Below, in pieces: positions 52,287 through 64,000 of a stretch of DNA of 64,000 nucleotides. The notes under the pieces are model-generated. The model was not told the DNA's origin, made no database searches, and saw only the letters and a list, made by a program, of their open reading frames with translations. The translations under genes were made by a program, and so were the position numbers. This stretch comes from PCRC01 sp017848435 (GTDB taxonomy: Bacteria; Pseudomonadota; Gammaproteobacteria; Burkholderiales; Burkholderiaceae_C): NCBI GenBank assembly GCA_965284315.1, contig OZ260072.1, positions 1,178,001-1,242,000 of the forward strand, read 5' to 3'. How positions within the stretch are numbered: the stretch's first letter is position 1; each line of letters begins with the position of its first letter.

Positions 52287-52302
52287 AGCACGGACTGTGC
52301 CA
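52287..52302 (-). promoter_or_regulatory. sigma-54 promoter of the porin-glnK-amtB operon
   Basis: On the minus strand TGGCACA-GTCC-GTGCT matches the sigma-54 consensus TGGCACR-N4-TTGCW with one mismatch (GTGC for TTGC). It lies about 50 bases before the porin start and pairs with the NtrC-type site further upstream, as expected for ntr-controlled glnK-amtB. Confidence 0.72.
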
Positions 52303-52398
52303 CGAACAAGTTCAACCCCGTCTGAGGGAATTACCATATGTTTCATGTCCATGACGCCACGCCGAAGCCGCCATCAAGCTGGCATTAATTCACACCCC

Positions 52399-52413
52399 GC
52401 ACCGCACTGGTGC
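52399..52413. promoter_or_regulatory. NtrC-type enhancer site
   Basis: GCACC-GCACT-GGTGC is a perfect match to the core of the NtrC consensus TGCACC-N5-GGTGCA. It sits about 100 bases upstream of the sigma-54 promoter, the usual enhancer distance. A further TGCACC half-site occurs at 52449-52454. Confidence 0.72.
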
Positions 52414-52471
52414 TTCGCCTGTGGTGTGCGCGATTGACTTGCATTAAATGCACCAAATTAAGGATTTACCA

Positions 52472-54019
52472 ATGGAATGCTTCTCGATGGTGCGCAGCCG
52501 GGCGTTATTGGGGTTGCAAGCACCGGCAGTCACCGTTGAGGTGCATCTGACCAACGGTTTGCCCAGCTTTACCCTGGTCGGGCTGGCCGACACCGAGGTC
52601 AAAGAGGCCCGGGAACGGGTGCGCAGCGCCATCCAGAACAGCGGTTTGCGCTTTCCAACCAGCCAACGCATCACGGTCAACCTGGCACCCGCCGACCTGC
52701 CCAAGGACTCCGGCCGCTTTGACTTGCCGATTGCGCTGGGCATTCTGGCCGCCAGCGGGCAAATCGACGCGGGCGCGCTGGAAGGCTGGGAGTTCGCCGG
52801 TGAACTGTCGCTCGGCGGCGAGTTGCGGGCGGTGCGCGGCGCGCTGGCGATGAGCCTGGCACTCAGTCTGGGGCAGGCCCATGGCCGGCTGGTGTTGCCG
52901 GTGGCCAGTGCGGCCGAAGCGGCACTGGTGCCCGACACCGAGGTCTATGGCGCTCAACATTTGCTGGACGTGGTGCAACGCTTTGCACCCGCTGGCGCGG
53001 CGCCGGCAGATGCCGCCGACGCCCCACCCAGCGGCTGGTCGCGCGTGGTGGCCAGCCCGGTGGCGGGCCAGGTGCCTTACCCCGACCTGGCCGACGTCAA
53101 GGGCCAGGCCTCGGCCAAACGGGCGCTGGAAATTGCCGCTGCTGGCGGCCACAGCCTGCTGATGGTCGGCCCGCCGGGTTCGGGCAAATCGATGCTGGCA
53201 CAGCGTTTCGCCGGCCTGCTGCCGCCAATGACGCAGGCCGAAGCGCTGGAGAGCGCCGCCATCGCCAGCCTGGTCGGGCGTTTTTCAACCGACCGTTGGG
53301 CGGTGCGCGGCGTCGCTTCACCACACCACTCGGCCAGCGCGGTGGCGCTGGTGGGTGGTGGCTCACCGCCAAAGCCAGGGGAAATCTCCCTCGCCCACCA
53401 CGGGGTGCTGTTTTTGGATGAGTTTGTGGAGTTTTCCCGCGCGTCTTTGGAGGCGTTGCGCGAACCCCTGGAGACCGGCACCATCACCATTTCCCGCGCT
53501 GCCCGCCGCGCCGAATTCCCAGCGCGCTTCCAGCTGGTCGCGGCCATGAACCCATGCCCCTGTGGTTACCAGGGCAGCCCGCTCAAGGCCTGCCGTTGCA
53601 CGCCCGACCAGGTGCTGCGTTACCAAGGCAAGCTCAGCGGCCCGCTGCTGGACCGGATTGACCTGCATGTGGAGGTGCCCGCCGTGCGCCCCGACGACCT
53701 GCTGCACGCTGCACGCGGCGAACCCAGCGCAACGGTGCAGCAACGGGTGGTGGCCGCACGGAGCCGGGCCCATGCGCGCCAGGGCTGCGCCAACCAGGCG
53801 CTGCAAGGCCAGCAAATTGACGACCATGCCGCGATGGACGCCCCCACCCGCCAGTTCCTGCAGCAGGCCGCCAACCGCCTCGGCTGGTCGGCACGCAGCA
53901 CCCACCGCGTCTTGAAAGTGGCCCGCACGGTGGCCGACCTGGCGGGCGCCGAACACCTCGGTATCGCCCACCTGGCCGAGGCCATCCAATACAGGCGCGC
54001 ACTGCAGGCGCAGGTGTGA
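52472..54019 (+). CDS. comM: ComM/YifB-family Mg-chelatase-like AAA ATPase
   Basis: A 515-residue AAA+ protein. The N-terminal Lon-protease-like fold (RSRALLGLQAPAVTVEVHLTNGLPSFTLVGLADTEVKEARERVRSAIQNSG) is followed by a MgCl-type ATPase with Walker A GPPGSGKSMLAQR, Walker B LFLDEFVEF, and the cysteine segment NPCPCGYQG ... KACRC. ComM helps branch migration in natural transformation. The start at 52472 has an AAGGA ribosome-binding site seven bases ahead; ATG 52448 is possible but lacks one. Confidence 0.93.
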   Translation: MECFSMVRSRALLGLQAPAVTVEVHLTNGLPSFTLVGLADTEVKEARERVRSAIQNSGLRFPTSQRITVNLAPADLPKDSGRFDLPIALGILAASGQIDAGALEGWEFAGELSLGGELRAVRGALAMSLALSLGQAHGRLVLPVASAAEAALVPDTEVYGAQHLLDVVQRFAPAGAAPADAADAPPSGWSRVVASPVAGQVPYPDLADVKGQASAKRALEIAAAGGHSLLMVGPPGSGKSMLAQRFAGLLPPMTQAEALESAAIASLVGRFSTDRWAVRGVASPHHSASAVALVGGGSPPKPGEISLAHHGVLFLDEFVEFSRASLEALREPLETGTITISRAARRAEFPARFQLVAAMNPCPCGYQGSPLKACRCTPDQVLRYQGKLSGPLLDRIDLHVEVPAVRPDDLLHAARGEPSATVQQRVVAARSRAHARQGCANQALQGQQIDDHAAMDAPTRQFLQQAANRLGWSARSTHRVLKVARTVADLAGAEHLGIAHLAEAIQYRRALQAQV

Positions 54020-54039
54020 AATCAGGGCCTGTTCACGTG

Positions 54040-56067
54040 ATGCCGTCTCATCTTTTTCCGAAACCCAGGCTTCAAACATCCCGGCATCAGCGCCATGGTT
54101 ATCGCGCCGACATTGACGGGTTGCGCGGCATGGCGGTGCTGGCCGTCGTCTGTTACCACGCGTTCCCAGAGTGGCTCAGCGGTGGCTTTGTAGGTGTTGA
54201 CATTTTTTTTGTCATTTCCGGTTTCTTGATCTCTGGAATCATTTTTGAATCGATCCAAAAAGACCGCTTGGCGCTTGCCGATTTTTATATTCGCCGCGCC
54301 ATACGGATTTTCCCCGCCGTGGTTGTCGTGCTGCTTGCTGTGTGCACGGTTGGCTGGTTCACGCTGTACGCGGACGAGTACAAGCAATTGGGAAAGCACA
54401 TGGCGGGTGCTGCGGGATTCGTCTCGAACCTGATTTTCTGGGGCGAGGCCGGCTACTTTGACAACAGCGCCCAAACCAAACCCCTTTTGCATTTTTGGTC
54501 GTTGGCCGTGGAGGAGCAGTTCTACCTGATCTGGCCGATTGCGCTGTGGCTGATCAGCAGAACACGCGTCTCCATGGGTTTGTTTTTGACCTGCACTGTT
54601 GGCTTGTCTTTCGCCGCTGGCCTGTGGCATGTGCAGAACGATCTGGCAGCGTCCTTCTATTTCCCCCATGCCAGGCTGTGGGAACTGGGCATGGGCGCCG
54701 CGTTGGCATACAGCGTTGCCAAAGAGAAACCCCGCCACAACCACACCGCAGCGCTGCCGCCACGCCGACTTTCGGGTGCCATGTCGGTTCTGGGCTTCGT
54801 TTTGATTGTCCTGGGCGCGGTGGTGTTCACAGGCGATGTGCCTTACCCGGGCTGGCGCGCCTTGCTGCCAACACTGGGAACCACATTGGTCATTGCCGCC
54901 GGACCCCACGCATGGCTCAACCGCGTCGTTTTATCGGCGCGGTGGTTGGTCTTCGTTGGTTTGATCAGCTTTCCGCTGTACCTGTGGCATTGGCCCCTGC
55001 TGTCGTTCGGCCACATCGTGCATGCAGGCACACCAGACGCCGCCGTGCGCACGGGGTTGATTGGCTTGAGCCTGCTGTTGGCCTGGCTGACGTACAGGCT
55101 GGTCGAGGTTCCGTTGCGCTACGGCAAAACAACCCGCCTCAAAGTGCCTGCGCTGGTGGGGGCCATGGTGGTGGCTGGCTGCCTTGGCGGAATGTGTTTT
55201 CGGTTTGACGGGTTCCCCCAGCGCTTCCCACACGCTTACGACGATGACCGAAAAATGGCGGATTGGGACTACCCAAGTCGGGAAATGAAATCCGTGGTGC
55301 TTGCAGATGTTCCGGTGTATGCGGTGGGCGGCAGCGGCCAGCAAACCTTGTTTTTTGGTGACTCCAACATCGAGCAATACGGCCCGCGCATTGCAGAATT
55401 GTTGGCGCACAACAGGGGTTCAGAACGAGGCGCCATTTTTCTCACACAAGGCGGCGCCATACCGATTGACGGCATCCGGCGCAGCGACAACCACCAAACC
55501 AACGTCGACAACTTCCTGAGAATTGCCGCCGGAGAAAACGTTGACAGGGTCGTGATTGGCGCGGCCTGGAGCCTCTACTTCAACGCCGACAAAGCCGATT
55601 TGGGGTTGTCGGGACCGATCGTGCCGCGTTACTTCGCCGAGGGGATCAGCCTGGAACAGGCAGAAGGGCAACGGCGGGCCACTGATCGGCTCGAAAAAAT
55701 GGTCGCCCAGCTGGTACACCAAGGGAAAGTGGTTTATCTGCTGGCCGGTATTCCAGGGGGAAGGGAGTTTGCCGCCCAAACCCGGACCGCGCCCAGAAAA
55801 TTTGTCCTGGAGGATGCGCAGCTATCAGACCAACTGCCGGGCGTTCCGAGAGCACAGGTGGACAGGCGCCTTGAAGTGGCCAGCAAGGTTCTGGCAGAGG
55901 TCGCAGCCAGAACTGGCGCCACACTCGTCCGTCCCGTGGAATATTTGTGCACGCATGACGTGTGCCCAGTCCAGTTTCACAAAGACGCGGGCCACTTGCG
56001 CGCCTCGTTTGCCAGACACCGCCTCACGTACCTCGACCAGACCGTTTCAAACCAGCCATCCCAATGA
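54040..56067 (+). CDS. OafA/YrhL-type acyltransferase with SGNH domain
   Basis: A 675-residue membrane O-acetyltransferase. The acyltransferase-3 domain (about residues 15-365) starts with YRADIDGLRGMAVLAVVCYHAF, the catalytic-His region, followed by GGFVGVDIFFVISGFLISGII, and has FWSLAVEEQFYLIWP. A C-terminal SGNH hydrolase-like domain carries FGDSNIEQYG and the late HDVCPVQFHKDAGHLRASF (Asp-x-x-His). It probably acetylates O-antigen or a related glycan. Its codon use is more AT-rich than its neighbours, suggesting acquisition. The start is uncertain: GTG 54016 overlaps the comM stop, while ATG 54040 is chosen here. Confidence 0.85.
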   Translation: MPSHLFPKPRLQTSRHQRHGYRADIDGLRGMAVLAVVCYHAFPEWLSGGFVGVDIFFVISGFLISGIIFESIQKDRLALADFYIRRAIRIFPAVVVVLLAVCTVGWFTLYADEYKQLGKHMAGAAGFVSNLIFWGEAGYFDNSAQTKPLLHFWSLAVEEQFYLIWPIALWLISRTRVSMGLFLTCTVGLSFAAGLWHVQNDLAASFYFPHARLWELGMGAALAYSVAKEKPRHNHTAALPPRRLSGAMSVLGFVLIVLGAVVFTGDVPYPGWRALLPTLGTTLVIAAGPHAWLNRVVLSARWLVFVGLISFPLYLWHWPLLSFGHIVHAGTPDAAVRTGLIGLSLLLAWLTYRLVEVPLRYGKTTRLKVPALVGAMVVAGCLGGMCFRFDGFPQRFPHAYDDDRKMADWDYPSREMKSVVLADVPVYAVGGSGQQTLFFGDSNIEQYGPRIAELLAHNRGSERGAIFLTQGGAIPIDGIRRSDNHQTNVDNFLRIAAGENVDRVVIGAAWSLYFNADKADLGLSGPIVPRYFAEGISLEQAEGQRRATDRLEKMVAQLVHQGKVVYLLAGIPGGREFAAQTRTAPRKFVLEDAQLSDQLPGVPRAQVDRRLEVASKVLAEVAARTGATLVRPVEYLCTHDVCPVQFHKDAGHLRASFARHRLTYLDQTVSNQPSQ

Positions 56068-56077
56068 CCGGCAAGGG

Positions 56078-56103
56078 GGCATCACGGCCACGGCCGTGAT
56101 GCC
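56078..56103. terminator. bidirectional hairpin between convergent genes
   Basis: A 12-bp inverted repeat (56078-56089 with 56092-56103) with a minimal central spacer lies between the acyltransferase stop (56067) and the glycine-zipper stop (56107). There is no T-run, but the position and length suit a shared terminator. Confidence 0.6.
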
Positions 56104-56106
56104 TGC

Positions 56107-56877
56107 TCAATAGGCATTGCCGGTATAGACGTAGTTTGGCTGTGTCCGCCCAGAGGGGGCCGCAGGGCCTGCGCCCTCTGCACCACGCAGTGTTGTCCCA
56201 TCCACTGTGACGCGGGCGCCCAGCGCTGGTGCGGTGGCCTGCTCCAGCGTGCGGACCGAGCCGTCTTCCATGCGCACACGCACCTGGTACACGGTTTCTT
56301 TCTTGATGTTCTTTTCCACCTGGTTGCCGGCGTAACCACCGCCCAGCGCACCCAGCACCGTGGCCGCCGTGCGGCCGCTGCCGCCGCCCACCTGGTTGCC
56401 CACGATCGCGCCCAGCACGCCGCCGGCAACAACACCGACACCGCTGCCCTGGCCAGCACGTTGCACCGGCGTGACCGACTCCACCGCGCCGCAGTTGGCG
56501 CACACCGGACGTGGCGTGGGCTGGTTGACCGGGTAATTGGACGCGCCGCCGTAAGCGGTTTCACGTTCCGGCGTGCGGTACACCGGTGGCGCCTTGGGCA
56601 CGGTTTTCACTACATTCTTAGGAGCATTCTCATCAGCCTTCACTGAGGCTGGGGACTGTTTTGACTCCAAAACAGGTGCACCCGGGGTGCCAGGACCCGC
56701 TGGGACCGCACCCACGGCTGCCAAAGCGGCCGGCTCGGCCGCTGGCGCACGCAGCTGGGTGTAGGCCAGCGTTGCGCCGAGCGCCACCGCGACGGTGCCG
56801 AGCGCGGCAATGGCGATCCACAGGGGCCGGCGGGAAGACGGGCTGTTGCCGTTGTTGTTATTGAGGCTGGTGTCCAT
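56107..56877 (-). CDS. glycine-zipper 2TM protein with membrane anchor
   Basis: A 256-residue protein. A membrane anchor (PLWIAIAALGTVAVALGATLAYTQL, residues about 18-42) is followed by an Ala/Pro-rich linker, then ETAYGGASNYPVNQ, a CANCGAVESV segment and the glycine-zipper (GVGVVAGGVLGAIVGNQVGGGSGRTAATVLGALGGGYAGNQVEKNI), as in SlyB/PcP-type surface-antigen proteins, then a basic YQVRVRMEDGSVRTLEQ domain. It is probably anchored in the inner membrane facing the periplasm; function unknown. Residues about 68-92 of the linker come from a dispersed repeat. Confidence 0.82.
   Translation of the reverse strand: MDTSLNNNNGNSPSSRRPLWIAIAALGTVAVALGATLAYTQLRAPAAEPAALAAVGAVPAGPGTPGAPVLESKQSPASVKADENAPKNVVKTVPKAPPVYRTPERETAYGGASNYPVNQPTPRPVCANCGAVESVTPVQRAGQGSGVGVVAGGVLGAIVGNQVGGGSGRTAATVLGALGGGYAGNQVEKNIKKETVYQVRVRMEDGSVRTLEQATAPALGARVTVDGTTLRGAEGAGPAAPSGRTQPNYVYTGNAY
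56603..56676 (-). repeat. dispersed element, copy D (in the glycine-zipper linker)
   Basis: On the minus strand it begins TTTTGGAGTCAAAA, has the core CCAGCCTCAGTGAAGGCT (one base different in the GCCTTAGT motif) and ends AAGAATGTAGTGAAA. It fits the other copies without gaps and is read in the same frame (SPASVKADENAPKNVVK). The terminal hairpin is degraded. Confidence 0.62.
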
Positions 56878-57017
56878 GCGTTTCTCCTGGCGTTGGTTGG
56901 TTGCTTGGGTATTTAACGCCTTTCGGGCGAAACGCGTTCACCCGCCTGGGTGTCGGGCCGGTGATGTTTGTAACCGTGGGTAAACCGTGCAGCCAGTGAC
57001 TGCACGTCACGGAACGG

Positions 57018-59738
<2,721 letters not shown>

Positions 59739-59739
59739 G

Positions 59740-59769
59740 CGCTCACCTTGTATGCAACACAGGTGAGCG
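59740..59769 (-). promoter_or_regulatory. hairpin sequestering the metH ribosome-binding site
   Basis: CGCTCACCT (minus strand, at 59761-59769) can pair with AGGTGAGCG (59740-59748), which carries the metH Shine-Dalgarno sequence; the loop is 12 bases. The CGCTC part is also needed by the pseudoknot of the upstream SAH riboswitch, so ligand binding would free the ribosome-binding site. Confidence 0.65.
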
Positions 59770-59834
59770 TCGTTGGGGAAATCACGGCACCCAAGCCTGA
59801 CGAAACTTCGGTTTCGCTGCAACGCTCCTTGGGG
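59765..59834 (-). promoter_or_regulatory. S-adenosylhomocysteine (SAH) riboswitch upstream of metH
   Basis: On the minus strand the leader reads CCCCAAGGAGCGTTGCAGCG, then a CGAAAC-CGAA-GTTTCG hairpin, CAGGCTTGGG and finally CAACGACGCTC. P1 pairs CCCAAG with CTTGGG, P2 is the CGAAAC hairpin, and the pseudoknot pairs GAGCG...TTG with CAA...CGCTC, as in the SAH-I riboswitch class of Beta- and Gammaproteobacteria. SAH is the product of methylations that methionine synthase helps recycle. Recognised by pattern, without a covariance search. Confidence 0.85.
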
Positions 59835-59838
59835 TAGC

Positions 59839-59854
59839 ATCGATTTTAATCGAT
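59839..59854. promoter_or_regulatory. ATCGATT-TT-AATCGAT inverted repeat
   Basis: A perfect 7-bp inverted repeat with a 2-base spacer in the divergent region between metH (with its riboswitch) and the cNMP-binding gene. Its position just upstream of the riboswitch suggests an operator near the metH start of transcription; the binding protein is unknown. Confidence 0.4.
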
Positions 59855-59892
59855 TGCCCGGTGTTACCGCCCCACCTTTCCATCTGCGCCCC

Positions 59893-60483
59893 ATGTTCCT
59901 CCCGTTTTTTGGCCGCAAGCCGCGCCTGACCGAAGCACAGCGGGGCCGGCTGCAGGCCCTGGAAGGCTCCGACAGCGCCGAGCTGGCGGCCGAGCTGCTG
60001 CGCGGCCCCACCGCCTTGCTGCAGCTCACGCTGCCCGAGGCGCGCCAGGTGGTCAGCTACATGCTGCCGATGCGCATCCCCGAGGGCAACACCTTCATCC
60101 GCCAGGGCGACCGGCAAAGCACCGACTTCATGGTGCTGGTGTTGGAAGGCGAAGTCACGGTGGACACCATCGTCGTCAGCCGCACCCAACCGATGGTGGT
60201 GAATGTGCTGGGCAAGGGCAGTCTGATCGGCGAGATGGGCCTGCTCGACGGCGAGCCGCGCGCCGCCTCCTGCACCGCCAGCAGCCCGCTGACCTGCGCC
60301 ATCCTGACCCGCCGCGCGCTGGAAGAGCTGCTGATCGACGACCCGCAGACCACCGCCAAGCTGATGCTGGCCGTCTCCATCCGCATCGCGCAGCGCATGC
60401 GCGACACCAGCGACAAGCTCAAGCGCTACGCCCAGCTCACCCAGACCATGCAGCACGAAATCAACCGGCTGCTGCCGAGCTGA
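59893..60483 (+). CDS. cyclic-nucleotide-binding-domain protein without a DNA-binding domain
   Basis: A 196-residue protein. LLQLTLPEARQVVSYMLPMRIPEGNTFIRQGDRQSTDFMVLVLEGEVTVDT is a cNMP-binding beta roll, and GKGSLIGEMGLLDGEPRAASCTA carries the phosphate-binding cassette (G-E-x-G ... R-A). The C-terminus is one long helix (IRIAQRMRDTSDKLKRYAQL) with no helix-turn-helix, so it is not a Crp-type transcription factor. Function unknown; divergent from metH. Confidence 0.85.
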   Translation: MFLPFFGRKPRLTEAQRGRLQALEGSDSAELAAELLRGPTALLQLTLPEARQVVSYMLPMRIPEGNTFIRQGDRQSTDFMVLVLEGEVTVDTIVVSRTQPMVVNVLGKGSLIGEMGLLDGEPRAASCTASSPLTCAILTRRALEELLIDDPQTTAKLMLAVSIRIAQRMRDTSDKLKRYAQLTQTMQHEINRLLPS

Positions 60484-60497
60484 CCGCCACCAGGCCC

Positions 60498-60893
60498 ATG
60501 TACATCCCACCGGGTTTCAACACCGTCACGCCGTATTTCTTTGTCGACCACGCGGAGGCCTTCATCGGCTTTCTGGTGCTGGGTCTGGGTGGCGTGGAGA
60601 CCTGCCGCACGCTGCGGCCCGACGGCGCGGTGGCCAATGTGCAGGTGCAACTGGGCACCGCCACCGTGATGGTCAGCGAGGCCTCGGCGCAGTACCCGGC
60701 CATGGCCGCGTCGTACTACCTGTACGTGGCAGACGCCGACGCGTCCATGCAGCGCGCGCTGGCGCACGGTGCCACGCTGGAGATGCCGGTTGGCGACATG
60801 CCCTACGGCGACCGGCAGGGCGGCGTGAAAGACCGGCACGGCAACCTCTGGTGGATTTCCCAGCGCACGGTGCATGCGCCGTATTCGCCCTAA
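60498..60893 (+). CDS. VOC-family (glyoxalase-like, PhnB type) protein
   Basis: A 131-residue protein with the VOC fold: NTVTPYFFVDHAEAFIGFLVLGLGGVETCRT, a strand VQLGTATVMVSE, YYLYVADADASMQRALAHGATLEMP and the end PYGDRQGGVKDRHGNLWWISQ, which gives the typical DRxGxxKDPxGNxW motif. Bleomycin-resistance and glyoxalase relatives share it, so the substrate is unknown. It is 14 bases after the cNMP-binding gene and converges with the homocysteine methyltransferase gene. Confidence 0.87.
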   Translation: MYIPPGFNTVTPYFFVDHAEAFIGFLVLGLGGVETCRTLRPDGAVANVQVQLGTATVMVSEASAQYPAMAASYYLYVADADASMQRALAHGATLEMPVGDMPYGDRQGGVKDRHGNLWWISQRTVHAPYSP

Positions 60894-60896
60894 AGC

Positions 60897-61943
60897 CTAG
60901 GCCGCTTCTTTGTAGAAAAACGACTTCTGCAGCGCGCGCGCCTGCAGCGGCAGCACCTCGTGCGCAATGGCGCCAATGTGCTCCGGCGTGGTGCCGCAGC
61001 AGCCACCCACGATGTTGACCAGCCCCTCGGCCGCAAACTCTTTCAGCAAACGCGAAGTCACGTCGGGCGTCTCGTCAAAGCCGGTGTCGCTCATCGGGTT
61101 GGGCAGGCCGGCGTTGGGGTAGCAGCTGATGAAGGTGTCGGGCGCGACCTTGGCCAGCTCCTGGATGTAAGGGCGCATCAGCGCCGCACCCAGCGCGCAA
61201 TTCAGGCCCACGGCCAGCGGCTGCGCGTGGCGCACGCTGTGCCAGAACGCAGTGACGGTCTGGCCGCTGAGGATGCGGCCCGAGGCGTCGGTCACGGTGC
61301 CGCTGATGATGAGTGGCAGCCGCTCGCCCGTGTTGGCAAAAAACTCGTCGATGGCGAACAACGCGGCCTTGGCGTTGAGCGTGTCGAAAATCGTCTCGAC
61401 CAGCAGCACGTCGCTGCCACCTTTCACCAGCGCTTCGGTCTGTTCGTAGTAGGCGGCGCGCAGCTCTTCGAAGCTGGTGTTGCGGGCACCGGGGTCGTTC
61501 ACGTCGGGGCTGATGCTGGCGGTTTTGGGCGTGGGGCCGAGGGCGCCGGCCACGAAGCGCGGCTTGTCGGGCGTGCTGAATTTGTCGCAGGCGGCGCGGG
61601 CCAGCTTGGCGGAGGCGAGGTTCATCTCGCGCGCCAGGTGCGCCATCTCGTAGTCGGCCTGCGCCACGGTGGTCGCGCCAAAGGTGTTGGTCTCGATCAG
61701 GTCGGCCCCGGCGGCGAGGTAGCCTTCGTGGATGTCGCGGATCACGTCGGGCCGCGTCAGGCTCAGCAGCTCGTTGTTGCCCTTCACGTCCTTGTGGAAG
61801 TCTTTGAACCGCTCGCCCCGGTACTGCGCCTCGCCCAGCTTGAAGCGCTGGATCATGGTGCCCATGGCGCCGTCGAGGATGGCGATGCGTTGCGACAGGA
61901 TGGCGGGCAGCGCCTGGGCGCGGGTGTAGGCAAGGGCTTTCAT
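60897..61943 (-). CDS. homocysteine S-methyltransferase domain protein (N-terminal part of split MetH)
   Basis: A 348-residue TIM-barrel protein corresponding to the homocysteine-binding module of MetH. ILDGAMGTMIQRFKL opens the barrel; the zinc ligands are in VGLNCALGA and GGCCGTTPEHIGAI. It supplies the part missing from the 57018-59738 enzyme, so the two polypeptides are expected to act together to make methionine. The cNMP and VOC genes lie between them on the other strand. ATG 61943 begins the domain. Confidence 0.93.
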   Translation of the reverse strand: MKALAYTRAQALPAILSQRIAILDGAMGTMIQRFKLGEAQYRGERFKDFHKDVKGNNELLSLTRPDVIRDIHEGYLAAGADLIETNTFGATTVAQADYEMAHLAREMNLASAKLARAACDKFSTPDKPRFVAGALGPTPKTASISPDVNDPGARNTSFEELRAAYYEQTEALVKGGSDVLLVETIFDTLNAKAALFAIDEFFANTGERLPLIISGTVTDASGRILSGQTVTAFWHSVRHAQPLAVGLNCALGAALMRPYIQELAKVAPDTFISCYPNAGLPNPMSDTGFDETPDVTSRLLKEFAAEGLVNIVGGCCGTTPEHIGAIAHEVLPLQARALQKSFFYKEAA

Positions 61944-62042
61944 GCCCCGATTGTAGAAAGCCGGGGCTGGCCACAGCGATCTCCCGGACAATCAGGGGGT
62001 GCCTGGTGGGTGTTTTGGGGTGTTTTGTGCCGTTAGCGGCCA

Positions 62043-62112
62043 ATTTTTATGCCAAATCGCCCGCAAGCCTTAGTAAAACCTTGTGACAACGCTATTTATT
62101 CAATAGCACTAC
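62043..62112 (+). repeat. dispersed element, copy E (intergenic, before recQ)
   Basis: About 70 bases: AATTTTTATGCCAAAT, core CAAGCCTTAGTAAAACC, and a terminal hairpin GCTATT (62091-62096) with AATAGC (62102-62107). It matches the four coding copies and ends about 20 bases before the recQ start, in the leader between recQ and the divergent homocysteine methyltransferase gene. Confidence 0.72.
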
Positions 62113-62131
62113 AGCCTGAACGCCGCCCGCC

Positions 62132-64000
<1,869 letters not shown>

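Noticed and set aside
60498..60893. Antibiotic (bleomycin/fosfomycin) resistance gene
   Set aside because: Only the general VOC fold and the DRxGxxKDxxGNxW motif are visible; nothing points to a resistance enzyme.

Overview
The window is a contiguous, gene-dense, GC-rich chromosomal segment of a betaproteobacterium, most likely a member of the Comamonadaceae (Rhodoferax/Polaromonas/Hydrogenophaga-like). This is inferred from gene families and synteny (ilvE - zinc finger - waaF; split B12-dependent methionine synthase with an SAH riboswitch; cbb3 oxidase cluster with FNR and hemN). No rRNA, tRNA, CRISPR array, IS element or prophage was recognised, and no gap between genes exceeds about 240 bases.

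Layout. 1-4.8 kb: the tail of a lipoprotein gene, then small metabolic genes (cupin, DUF302 lipoprotein, MaoC-SDR pair, dienelactone hydrolase, amidohydrolase). 4.9-9.1 kb: a CorA-type transporter with hemB, divergent from hemJ, a VanZ protein and a thioredoxin-like ferredoxin. 9.1-15 kb: an M48 protease, ampG, a LysR regulator and an OmpR/histidine-kinase pair. 15-21.4 kb: cell-envelope genes (two glycosyltransferases, an O-antigen ligase-like protein, waaF, DUF4254) around ilvE. 21.4-29.1 kb: radA, a GST, a queuosine-precursor transporter, a molybdenum hydroxylase pair (iorAB) with a divergent AraC regulator, and a bile acid:Na+ symporter family protein.

29.2-42.2 kb is a microaerobic respiration supercluster: ccoI-ccoS, ccoN-O-Q-P, ccoG, fixH, a small membrane protein, a NarX/NarL-like two-component pair, a lone receiver protein, fnr, hemN and a DsbD-like membrane protein. 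FNR boxes precede ccoI, ccoN and hemN. 42.2-52.2 kb: alr, lplT, an EamA exporter, glutathione peroxidase, glcE-glcF, and a nitrogen-controlled operon (TorF porin-glnK-amtB) with a sigma-54 promoter and a matching NtrC site. 52.4-64 kb: comM, an OafA-like acyltransferase of different base composition, a glycine-zipper protein, the two halves of methionine synthase (the larger behind an SAH riboswitch) and recQ, cut by the window end.

The most unusual signal is a dispersed element of roughly 65-70 bp found five times. Four copies lie inside coding sequences, all read in the same frame: as the signal peptide of an amidohydrolase, the N-terminus of IorB, an internal part of GlcE and the linker of the glycine-zipper protein. 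One copy is intergenic, before recQ. The copies align without gaps over about 48 bases around a GCCTTAGT core and mostly end in a small hairpin whose paired bases co-vary.
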